From the NCBI GenBank assembly GCA_016208345.1, contig JACQYG010000151.1:1-5182 (forward strand): a stretch of DNA of 5,182 nucleotides, written 5' to 3'. Shown piece by piece: positions 1-5,182 of this stretch. The position numbers and the translations under genes were made by a program. This DNA is from Chloroflexota bacterium. Lineage in GTDB: Bacteria; Chloroflexota; DTOL01; JACQYG01. Every line of letters begins with the position of its first letter. The first letter of the stretch is position 1. The notes beneath the pieces are model-generated. The model did no database searches. It saw only the letters and a list, made by a program, of their open reading frames with translations, and was not told the origin of the DNA.

Positions 1-19
1 GCAGCCGGAGAGTGGCCAG

Positions 20-241
20 ATGAAAGAGACCTTGCCGGTGGTGGTTTATGTGGCCTCCGGGATGCTGGAAGCCCAGGTCGTCAAAGGCCGACTGGAAGCG
101 GAGGGCATCCCAGCCATGCTCCAGTACGACAGCTCCGCGGCCGTGTTCCCCGTGACCGTGGACGGCATCGGTGAAGTGCGGGTCCTGGTGCCTGAGCACT
201 GGGCCCAGCGGGCCCGGGAGGTTTTGTCTGAGACGGCCTGA
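20..241 (+). CDS. DUF2007-family small protein
   Basis: This 73-residue soluble protein has the pattern of the DUF2007 family (often labelled putative signal-transducing protein): a first beta strand VVVYVAS (about residues 7-13), a helix LEAQVVKGRLEAEGIPAML (16-34) in which the EAxxxKxxLEAEGIPA pattern is the best family mark, then strands around VTVDGIGEVRVLVPE (45-59), and a final helix WAQRAREVLSE that typically closes the fold. Length matches a stand-alone domain. No catalytic residues are known for the family and its function is not established. A GGAG at 7-10 lies nine bases before the ATG and supports this start. The ATG sits in an ATGA context, and the frame of that TGA is open to the left edge of the window (six codons), so it might overlap the end of an upstream gene; too little is visible to call one. 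A 120-base gap separates it from the transporter gene, so shared transcription is possible but not shown. Confidence 0.8.
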   Translation: MKETLPVVVYVASGMLEAQVVKGRLEAEGIPAMLQYDSSAAVFPVTVDGIGEVRVLVPEHWAQRAREVLSETA

Positions 242-361
242 CTCAGCAGGGGCCGCTGGCACCTGTAGGTAAATCCCTTCACCTCCCTCCATCGCTGCCG
301 AGCCTGCCTGGACGCCACGCACCATGGCCTTGAAGCGCAAATCACGTCGAAAGGGCTACGG

Positions 362-1648
362 ATGAAAGAAAGACTTTCCACCCTGGACCAGCTTACCCTC
401 AGCCTTTTCTGGTTCGCCACCAACTTCCTCTGGGGCGCGCTTCTCATCGTCACCATCCCCAGCCAGGTCTTGCTCATGGTGGGGGATGCGTACAAGGGCA
501 CCGGCATGGGCTGGGTCATCGGCACCGGGGCCTTCATTGCCCTGATCTTCCCGCCCCTGGTGGGCGCCCTCAGCGACCGGGCCAGGTTCGCCCTGGGCCG
601 CCGCCGGCCCTTTCTGATTGGGGGCGTCATCGTGAACTGCCTGGCTCTCTTGGGCATGGCCTATTTTCCCCGGGCGGGCGACATGGCCTCGTTCACGCTC
701 TACGTCGTCGCCTTTCTATTCGTGGAGTTCGGCAATAACGTGGCTACCGCTCCCTACTCTGCCATGATTCCAGACCGGGTGCCGGAGGAGCAGCGCGGCG
801 CGGCCAGCGGCTGGATGGGGCTCATGACCATGCTGGGCACCGTGGGCGGCGTGGCGGTGGCCGGCGCCCTCACTGGCCCCTCCACGATCCTGCTGTATTG
901 GCTCATCATCGGCATCCTGTTGGCCGCCATGGCAATCACTGTGTTCGCGGTCAAAGAAGAGCCGGTTAGCGTGACGAAGCCTTTCGTCTTCCGCCAGTTC
1001 CTGCGGGGCCTCTGGATCAGCCCCAAGGAGTATCCCGACTTCGCCTGGGTCTTCCTCACCCGGCTCCTGGTGATGATGGGCATCTACACCGTTCAAGAGT
1101 TCCTACAATATTATCTCAAGGACGTCATTCAGGTCTTTGCGGTGCTGGGGAATGTCCTGACCACGGAACCGGAGGGCGCCGTCGCCGTATTGATCCTGGC
1201 GCTCATGGCCGGCGCCATCCTGAGCACCCTGACCGCCGGGGTCCTATCGGATCGGGTGGGACGCAAGCGCATGATCTACCTGTCCGGGGCCCTCATGTCC
1301 CTGGTGGCGGCCGTGTTCATCCTGACCCAGTCCTTCACCATCGCCCTCTTCATGGGCCTCGTCTTCGGCCTGGGCTACGGTGCCTACATGAGCGTAGACT
1401 GGGCCCTGGCCTGCGACGTGTTGCCCTCGGCCGATCATTTCGCCAAGGACATGGGTATCTGGCACATCGCCACCGTCTTTCCCCAGGTCATCGCCGTGCC
1501 CATCGCCGGCCCCCTCCTGGACAACTTCCAGCGCGTGGGCAAGGCCAGCGGCTACCTGAACCTGGGCTACGTGGTTATCTTCATCATTGCCATCATGTAC
1601 TTTGCCCTGGGCACCTACTTCGTCTCGCGGATCAAACGTGCCCGATAG
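362..1648 (+). CDS. MFS transporter, SLC45/GPH-like sugar-type carrier
   Basis: This 428-residue integral membrane protein has about twelve hydrophobic helices (roughly 14-38, 48-71, 84-102, 109-130, 152-170, 175-196, 226-248, 273-296, 304-322, 325-345, 365-385, 400-422) in two six-helix halves with a cytoplasmic loop near 197-225. MFS motif A appears in both halves: GALSDRARFALGRRR at 68-82 and GVLSDRVGRKR at 293-303. The extended SDR...GRRRPF form is typical of the GPH/SLC45-like sucrose and glycoside carriers. Other family-like marks are PDRVPEEQRGAASG (137-150) and DWALACDVLP (346-355), followed by AKDMG. It would move a small solute across the cytoplasmic membrane, probably driven by an ion gradient; a sugar-like substrate is an inference from subfamily resemblance, and export cannot be excluded. 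AAAGGG at 350-355 precedes the ATG by six bases and fixes the start. The protein ends in a basic tail (RIKRAR), consistent with a cytoplasmic C terminus. Nothing is truncated. Confidence 0.87.
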   Translation: MKERLSTLDQLTLSLFWFATNFLWGALLIVTIPSQVLLMVGDAYKGTGMGWVIGTGAFIALIFPPLVGALSDRARFALGRRRPFLIGGVIVNCLALLGMAYFPRAGDMASFTLYVVAFLFVEFGNNVATAPYSAMIPDRVPEEQRGAASGWMGLMTMLGTVGGVAVAGALTGPSTILLYWLIIGILLAAMAITVFAVKEEPVSVTKPFVFRQFLRGLWISPKEYPDFAWVFLTRLLVMMGIYTVQEFLQYYLKDVIQVFAVLGNVLTTEPEGAVAVLILALMAGAILSTLTAGVLSDRVGRKRMIYLSGALMSLVAAVFILTQSFTIALFMGLVFGLGYGAYMSVDWALACDVLPSADHFAKDMGIWHIATVFPQVIAVPIAGPLLDNFQRVGKASGYLNLGYVVIFIIAIMYFALGTYFVSRIKRAR

Positions 1649-1650
1649 CT

Positions 1651-1664
1651 ACCGGTGCGCCGGT
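1651..1664. repeat. Short inverted repeat after the MFS gene
   Basis: Two bases after the MFS stop codon, ACCGG (1651-1655) and CCGGT (1660-1664) form a 5-bp GC-rich stem with a TGCG loop. No T-run follows, so it is not a convincing intrinsic terminator. At most it is a weak hairpin that might protect the mRNA end or cause pausing, and it does not by itself separate the transporter from the nitrilase genes as transcription units. Confidence 0.3.
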
Positions 1665-1725
1665 CATCTGGCAGGGTGTAGCCCGTGGGACGCATGCGGT
1701 AATGCCGCCCAGGTGAGGGTGTAGG

Positions 1726-2640
1726 ATGAAAACGAAAGTCGCCGCCATTCAACTGGATGCCGCCGAGCTCCGGGATGTAACCGGAGCCTGGGGCCGCCTC
1801 CGACCCCCGCTCCGGTCCGCCGCTGATGCCGGTGCTCGGCTCATGGTTTTGCCCGAGTACACCGGCCTCTTGCCCTTCGTCGGCCGCCTGGCGCGGGGGC
1901 CAGCCACCCTGAGGGCAAAGGAGGGCGCTGAGCGCCCTCCCAGCCCCCTTTCTCCCGAGCTCGTCCGCGAGATGCAGGCCAGCTACGAGGAGGCGTTTTC
2001 TGGCCTGGCCAAGGAGCTGGCGGTTTATCTGGCCCCTGGCACGGTGTTGACCGGAGGCCTGAGTGAAGGGTCCTGCCGTCACTCGGCCTATCTCTTCGGT
2101 CCCCAAGGCCAGATCATTGGGGTTCAACACCAGACCCACCTTGGGCCTCGCGGCCGTGCCTGGGGCCTTCTTGCGGGCTCGGAGCTAGGGGTCTTCTCCA
2201 CCGAGGTCGGGCGCATTGGCTTCGTCATCGGGAGCGACGTCGGGTATCCCGAGGTGAGCCGCATCCTGTGCCTGCAAGGCGCGAATATGCTGGTTCATCC
2301 GGTGGCCACGCGCTATAGCCAGGAGGAGTGGATGGCCCGGCTCTGGCGAGAGGTCCAGGCTAACCAGGTCTTTGGGGTGGAGGCCGCTCTGGTGGGCGGG
2401 CTGTGGGAGGCTTCCTTCTGCGGCCGGTCCGCCGTGCACGCCCCGGTGGAGATGACCGAAGGCAATACCGGGCTCCTGGCCTGGGCCCGGGCCACCGACG
2501 CCCAGGACACCGTAATGGCCGTACTGGACTATGGTCGCCTGCAGCAGGTGGTGGACGAATACCCTATTTACGGCCTCATGAACCACCGCCTGTATTCCCG
2601 GTATTTCCCGCAAGCCTACGAAGGAGCTGGGAACGGGTGA
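1726..2640 (+). CDS. Nitrilase-superfamily pseudoenzyme (lost Lys and Cys)
   Basis: This 304-residue protein has the full carbon-nitrogen hydrolase (nitrilase) fold: KVAAIQLD (4-11) opens the core, RLMVLPEYTG (38-47) carries the first catalytic Glu (E44), GVQHQTHL (132-139) is the lysine motif, RIGFVIGSD (163-171) the nucleophile elbow, QANQVFGVEAALVGG (211-225) and FCGRSAV (231-237) later core segments. Active members need Glu-Lys-Glu-Cys. Here the Lys position is Gln (Q136, codon CAG at 2131), the Cys position is Gly (G169, codon GGG at 2230), and the second Glu, eight residues after the Lys, is replaced (R144). Only E44 remains, so amide or nitrile hydrolysis by the usual thiol mechanism is unlikely. 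Length and the C-terminal motif are intact, which argues against random decay. AGGTGAGG (1711-1718) lies seven bases before the ATG. The stop overlaps the GTG start of the next gene, its active-looking paralogue, implying coupled translation. A scaffolding, binding or partner-subunit role is inferred. Confidence 0.82.
   Translation: MKTKVAAIQLDAAELRDVTGAWGRLRPPLRSAADAGARLMVLPEYTGLLPFVGRLARGPATLRAKEGAERPPSPLSPELVREMQASYEEAFSGLAKELAVYLAPGTVLTGGLSEGSCRHSAYLFGPQGQIIGVQHQTHLGPRGRAWGLLAGSELGVFSTEVGRIGFVIGSDVGYPEVSRILCLQGANMLVHPVATRYSQEEWMARLWREVQANQVFGVEAALVGGLWEASFCGRSAVHAPVEMTEGNTGLLAWARATDAQDTVMAVLDYGRLQQVVDEYPIYGLMNHRLYSRYFPQAYEGAGNG
1920..1940. repeat. Perfect 21-nt palindrome inside the coding region
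   Basis: GGAGGGCGCT (1920-1929) and AGCGCCCTCC (1931-1940) are exact reverse complements around a single central G; as RNA this would fold as a 9-bp stem with a TGA triloop. It lies in the first nitrilase-like gene and encodes about residues 65-72 (KEGAERPP), in the long linker between the catalytic Glu region and the helix before the lysine motif. It keeps the frame. It may be a REP-like interspersed palindrome or a chance result of GC-rich, charged-and-proline coding sequence. Confidence 0.55.
2621..2626 (+). promoter_or_regulatory. Ribosome binding site deciding the GTG start
   Basis: AAGGAG lies inside the last codons of the first nitrilase-like gene, ten bases before a GTG (2637-2639) that overlaps the TGA stop (2638-2640) as GTGA. 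The reading frame of the second gene is open further upstream, to 2403, but that stretch encodes an arginine/proline-rich shadow of the first gene with no nitrilase features. The Shine-Dalgarno sequence and the stop/start overlap make 2637 the preferred start. Confidence 0.7.
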
Positions 2641-3731
2641 TACCGAGACTGAAAGGCTGGCTCACCGCTAATGCTCTTAAGCTGGTGCTCTGGTGGAAGT
2701 CCCGCCCGGGCCTGATGAGGGGCCTGCTGGCCAGCAAGGACTACCCAAAACCGGAACCCCTCAAATCCCAAGTCGTCCGGGTCGGGGTGGTACAGCTCAG
2801 GCTGGAGCTCATCGGCGACGGTGTCTCTTATGCCAGCAAAATGTATGACCTGGTGCTCCAGGCCGCCCAGGCCGGGGCACAACTGCTGGTTTTTCCAGAG
2901 GAAACGGGCACTCATCTCCTGGGCCTCTTGCCCGGCCTGGAGGCCATGACCCGGGGCAAGAGCCTGGAGGGCGCCCTGGCCGAGATGGGCGGTGTCCAGG
3001 TGGCCGATGTCTTTCGGGCAGTGGGGCCCGCCGCCCAAAAAATCTACGAGACCACGTTTTCCGAGCTGGCCAAACGCTTCGGCGTCTACATCGTGGCGGG
3101 CAGCATCAACCTGCCCGACGAAAACGGTGAGCTGTACAACGTGGCCTACCTCTTTGGGCCCGAGGGGCGTGTCCTCGGCACCCAGCGCAAGACCCACCTG
3201 CTCATGATCGAGGAGCAGTGGGGGTTTAGGAGCGGCGACATAGTCCAGGTCTTCCAGACCCCCTTCGCCCGGATAGCCTTTCCCATTTGCATGGACCACA
3301 CCTACTTCGAGCCCGCCCGCATCGCCTGGCTCCAGGGGGCCGAGGTAATCATCGATCCTTCGGCGAACTACGAGGTCTACAACTACTGGAAGCAGGCCCG
3401 AGGGGTCTGGGGGCGCATCCAGGAAAACCCGTGCTACGGCATACTCTCTTCCATGGTGGGCGATTTCCTGGGGTTCACCTTCCAGGGGAGGAGCGGCGTC
3501 TACCGTCCCCTGGCCATGGACCCCCAGGGTGGGTCCGTCATCGCTGAAGCCCGGACCGCGGACCGGGAGGAGATCGTGGTGGCCGACCTGGACATGGCCG
3601 CCCTGCGCCGGTTCCGCGCTGGCCAGCAGGTATCGTTGAATACGGGGCTCTACCGAAAGTACCTGCCCGCTCTCTATGAGACGCATCGCCAGTCCCAGCG
3701 GGAAGGCCGGCGTTCTTTACTGGTGGAGTAG
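2637..3731 (+). CDS. Carbon-nitrogen hydrolase (nitrilase superfamily), catalytic residues intact
   Basis: Starting at GTG 2637 this is a 364-residue nitrilase-fold enzyme. The core begins at VVRVGVVQL (46-54). The expected catalytic residues are visible: Glu88 in LVFPEETG, Lys185 in GTQRKTHL, the second Glu at E192/E193 in MIEEQW, and Cys218 in AFPICMDH. Later segments IIDPSANYE (238-246), FQGRSGVY (282-289) and EIVVADLDM (312-320) fit the family. Members hydrolyse amides, carbamoyl groups or nitriles, or transfer acyl groups, through a Cys thioester; the substrate here is unknown. Two oddities stand out. About 45 residues precede the core, with an amphipathic or hydrophobic stretch near 8-33 (rich in Leu, Trp, Lys, Arg) that could touch a membrane. 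The Glu-to-Lys spacing (97 residues) is longer than in many nitrilases and similar to that of the preceding paralogue (92). Both proteins end in a shared LYxxYxPxxYE motif. It overlaps the preceding gene by four bases and lies 29 bases before the membrane-protein gene. Confidence 0.88.
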   Translation: MIPRLKGWLTANALKLVLWWKSRPGLMRGLLASKDYPKPEPLKSQVVRVGVVQLRLELIGDGVSYASKMYDLVLQAAQAGAQLLVFPEETGTHLLGLLPGLEAMTRGKSLEGALAEMGGVQVADVFRAVGPAAQKIYETTFSELAKRFGVYIVAGSINLPDENGELYNVAYLFGPEGRVLGTQRKTHLLMIEEQWGFRSGDIVQVFQTPFARIAFPICMDHTYFEPARIAWLQGAEVIIDPSANYEVYNYWKQARGVWGRIQENPCYGILSSMVGDFLGFTFQGRSGVYRPLAMDPQGGSVIAEARTADREEIVVADLDMAALRRFRAGQQVSLNTGLYRKYLPALYETHRQSQREGRRSLLVE

Positions 3732-3748
3732 GCCGGAGCGGGCCCAAC

Positions 3749-3752
3749 GGAG
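3749..3752 (+). promoter_or_regulatory. Ribosome binding site for a TTG start
   Basis: GGAG lies eight bases before TTG 3761, within the 29-base gap after the hydrolase stop. It supports use of the rare TTG initiator, after which the protein begins with a short basic stretch (CAKRLK) and then the first membrane helix, as expected for a cytoplasmic N terminus. I see no terminator or promoter in the gap, so the gene is probably in the same transcript as the nitrilase pair. Confidence 0.55.
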
Positions 3753-3760
3753 AGCGAGAA

Positions 3761-4477
3761 TTGTGCGCTAAGCGACTCAAGCCGCATCTTTTAGTCTTTG
3801 CCTTCTATGCTCTCACTGCGGTCACGATGACCTGGCCCCTGGCGGTCAACATATCCAGCCACATCCCCGGCGGCGGCGTGGATGAAGCCGCTTTTCTGTG
3901 GAACCTCTGGTGGGCCCGGCACAGCCTGTTGGAGTTGGGTACAAATCCCCTCTATTCGGACTACATCTTCTTCCCTCTGGGCGCGGACCTGGCCCTGTAC
4001 ACGCTCACGCTTTTCAACGGCCTGGTCTCCATCCCGCTGCAGTTGGTTCTTGGCCCGGTGGTGGCCAATAATATCCTTCTATTCCTGCTCCTTGCCCTAT
4101 CTGGCCTCGGCATGTATCTTTTGGCGCTCGGGGTCCTGTTAGAGAAGGGACTCCCGCCAGGAGTAAGCCGAGGCGGTTCCCTTCTGGCCGGCCTGGTCTA
4201 TGCCTACGCTGGAGGCAAGCTGGCCTACGCCGCCCTGGGCCAATTCAACTACACGAGCCTCTGCTGGCTTCCCCTCTTCGTGCTCTTCTTTCTGAAGTTG
4301 TCTGGGCCTGGACACCTGGAAGGTGGAACGTGGCTTAGACACCTTCCAGGTGTCCAGGCCAGATGGTGGCCGGGCGTCTTTTCCCTGGGGTCGGATGGGT
4401 GGCGCCACGGAATCCTGGCTGCTCTTTTCGCCCTCTTCGCCGCCTACACTGAGCTGACTCTTCGCCGCCTACACTGA
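3761..4477 (+). CDS. Polytopic membrane protein, GT-C glycosyltransferase-like, 5' part (frameshifted)
   Basis: This 238-residue reading frame is the N-terminal part of a large polytopic membrane protein of the type often annotated as YfhO-like or PMT-like. A first helix (about 9-30) is followed by an outer loop with GGGVDEAAFLWNLWWARH (37-54), whose acidic pair D41/E42 is where GT-C enzymes usually carry catalytic acids. Then come NPLYSDYIFFPLGADL (62-77), further helices (about 83-99, 102-125, 140-157, 165-181, 216-230), and the QFNYTSLCWLPL segment (161-172) common in these proteins. GT-C enzymes use lipid-linked sugars to glycosylate acceptors outside the membrane; that role is inferred from topology. 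The last six residues (TLRRLH) are out of frame: a perfect 25-base duplication (4433-4482) shifts reading and causes the stop at 4475. Residues about 182-200 are encoded by a long inverted repeat. The true product should continue in the 3' frame to beyond the window. Confidence 0.72.
   Translation: MCAKRLKPHLLVFAFYALTAVTMTWPLAVNISSHIPGGGVDEAAFLWNLWWARHSLLELGTNPLYSDYIFFPLGADLALYTLTLFNGLVSIPLQLVLGPVVANNILLFLLLALSGLGMYLLALGVLLEKGLPPGVSRGGSLLAGLVYAYAGGKLAYAALGQFNYTSLCWLPLFVLFFLKLSGPGHLEGGTWLRHLPGVQARWWPGVFSLGSDGWRHGILAALFALFAAYTELTLRRLH
4305..4360. repeat. Perfect 21-bp inverted repeat with 14-base loop
   Basis: The arms at 4305-4325 and 4340-4360 are exact reverse complements over 21 bases, starting GGCCTGGACACCTGG on the left and ending CCAGGTGTCCAGGCC on the right; 4326-4339 is the loop. 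Each arm ends on the loop side in a smaller palindrome (CACCT-3 nt-AGGTG at 4313-4325 and 4340-4352), so two nested hairpins face one another. It lies inside a membrane-protein gene, in the loop between two predicted helices (residues about 182-200), and does not itself introduce a stop. There is no T-run, so a terminator is unlikely. It looks like a palindromic, MITE- or REP-like repeat that has entered a gene, but a single copy in the window cannot prove mobility. Confidence 0.85.
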
Positions 4478-4482
4478 GCTGA
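4433..4482. repeat. Perfect 25-bp tandem duplication causing a frameshift
   Basis: Positions 4433-4457 and 4458-4482 are identical 25-base copies, each starting CTCTTCGCCGCC and ending ACTGAGCTGA. Copy 1 in the upstream frame and copy 2 in the downstream frame both encode LFAAYTEL. Since 25 is not a multiple of three, the second copy shifts the frame: the upstream frame stops at 4475-4477, and the downstream frame has a TGA at 4455-4457 just before copy 2. A third, diverged partial copy (CTCTTTTCGCC) immediately precedes the pair, making strand slippage a plausible cause. Confidence 0.93.
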
Positions 4483-5182
4483 ACCTCCTGCTCTTCCTGG
4501 TGCTCTTCGTGGCCCTGTACCTGCTCTTCGAGCTCTGGACCCATCGCCGGCGAGGGCTGACCTGGCCCTCGTGGGGGCCTTTCTTGGTGCTGGTCGTCGC
4601 CTTTGGCCTGGGCTTTGCCCCGCTGCTCTTTGCCGTGATGAGGGCCACCAGGGTTCAGGAAGGCCTGCTCCTCAGGGGCTGGGGCGGCGCCGACCGCTAT
4701 TCCGCCGATCTTTTGGGCCTTTTCATCCCCAATTCCCTCCATCCGTTTCTGGGGAAATGGGCCCAGGGCGCCATGGAGCGCTTCACCGACATCAACTTTG
4801 CCTTTATGGGCTACACGGTTCTCATCCTGGGCCTGGCAACCATGCTCAAATGCTGGCCGCGGCTCCGCACCTGGGGCCTTTTGGCTCTATCCTTCTTCCT
4901 CCTGTCCCTGGGCCCGGTGCTTCATATCAACGGCCAGTGGGAGTTTGACCTGGACGGCCTCACGGTGAACCTGCCCCTACCCTACCTGCTCTTGCATTAC
5001 GTGCCCTTCGTGCAGGGCGCCCGCATCCCCAACCGTTTCGGCATCCTGCTCTCCATGGCCCTGGCGGTGGTCGTGGCCTACGGCGCCGCGCAACTCCTGG
5101 CCCGGGTCCGCGGCCTTCTTTTCCAAAGCGGAGTCACTGGCGTTCTGGCCGTCCTGATCCTCTTCGAGAACCTTTCCATCCC
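4458..5182 (+). pseudogene. 3' part of the frameshifted GT-C-like membrane protein, runs off the edge
   Basis: From copy 2 of the duplication to the window end this frame is open for 241 codons and continues the protein begun at 3761. It reads LFAAYTELNLLLFLVLFVAL (a helix), a basic loop WTHRRRG, another helix (FLVLVVAFGLGFAPLLFAV), an outer region with GGADRYSADLLGLFIPNS, a helix after FTDINFAFMGY, another around LLALSFFLLSLGPVLHI, then LPYLLLHYVPFVQGARIPNR and FGILLSMALAVVVAYGAAQL. The VPFVQGARIPNRF signature followed by a helix is characteristic of this class of large bacterial membrane proteins. Removing one 25-base copy joins it exactly to the 5' part. No good independent start is present: GTG 4500, GTG 4509, GTG 4635, ATG 4638 and ATG 4773 all lack a clear Shine-Dalgarno sequence. 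The gene is therefore either broken, phase-variable, or misassembled here. The C terminus lies outside the window. Confidence 0.75.

Noticed and set aside
1..23. End of an upstream gene overlapping the DUF2007 start (ATGA)
   Set aside because: The frame ending at TGA 21-23 is open to the left edge, but only six codons are visible, which is too few to support a gene.
242..361. Promoter or riboswitch in the 120-base gap before the transporter
   Set aside because: I found no convincing -35/-10 pair and no recognisable aptamer; TGTAGGTAAAT near 264-274 is too far from a consensus -10 to call.
46..657. Minus-strand open frame of 203 codons across the DUF2007 gene and the transporter start
   Set aside because: It is antisense to two supported genes and the gap between them, and its Arg/Pro/Ser-rich translation shows no domain or plausible start context.
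1651..1664. Intrinsic terminator after the transporter gene
   Set aside because: The stem is only 5 bp and no T-run follows; reported only as a short inverted repeat.
2403..2636. Upstream extension of the second nitrilase gene to a GTG at 2403
   Set aside because: This would overlap the first gene by over 230 bases, and the extra residues are an Arg/Pro/Gly-rich frame shadow. The GTG at 2637 has a proper Shine-Dalgarno and stop/start overlap.
2616..3686. Long minus-strand open frame of 356 codons opposite the second nitrilase gene
   Set aside because: The plus strand encodes a complete nitrilase with all catalytic motifs in place; the minus frame is rich in Gly, His, Leu and Pro with no recognisable domain, as expected for an antisense shadow in GC-rich DNA.
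4571..4948. Plus-strand open frame of 125 codons in the 3' part of the membrane-protein gene
   Set aside because: Its Pro/Gly/Arg-rich translation is a frame shadow; the frame beginning at 4458 encodes clear membrane helices continuous with the upstream protein.

Overview
The window is GC-rich bacterial DNA, densely packed with genes that all read on the + strand. Start codons are ATG, ATG, ATG, GTG and TTG, most with recognisable Shine-Dalgarno sequences, and genes overlap or lie close together, so at least the right half looks like one operon. No rRNA, tRNA, integrase, transposase or CRISPR array is visible. The gene mix (a DUF2007 protein, an SLC45/GPH-like MFS carrier, nitrilase-fold proteins and a large GT-C-like membrane protein) and the base composition suggest Chloroflexota, perhaps Anaerolineae. 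That is an impression from gene style; no phylogenetic marker is present.

Layout: 20-241 encodes a small DUF2007 protein. A 120-base gap with no convincing promoter follows, holding only a 13-codon mini-ORF that overlaps the next start. 362-1648 encodes a 12-helix MFS transporter. After a 77-base gap with a short hairpin come two adjacent nitrilase-superfamily genes (1726-2640 and 2637-3731) joined by a GTGA stop/start overlap. After 29 bases a polytopic membrane protein resembling GT-C glycosyltransferases begins at a TTG (3761). It runs off the right edge but is broken at 4433-4482 by a perfect 25-base tandem duplication that shifts the frame.

The two most notable points are these. First, the nitrilase pair is one apparently complete enzyme (E88, K185, E192/E193, C218) beside a full-length paralogue that has lost the catalytic Lys (Q136), the second Glu and the nucleophilic Cys (G169). 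It looks like a pseudoenzyme co-expressed with its active sister, possibly as a partner subunit. Second, the membrane-protein gene carries a perfect 21-base inverted repeat with a 14-base loop (4305-4360), and about 70 bases later the frame-breaking duplication. The 3' reading frame is open from the duplication to the window end, and removing one copy restores a single continuous protein. A second perfect palindrome (1920-1940) lies inside the pseudoenzyme gene.

How the genes work together cannot be read from sequence. A cautious reading is a membrane-linked small-molecule or envelope-glycan function: a carrier for a sugar-like solute, a C-N hydrolase/acyltransferase pair and an integral membrane transferase. 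The substrates are unknown.
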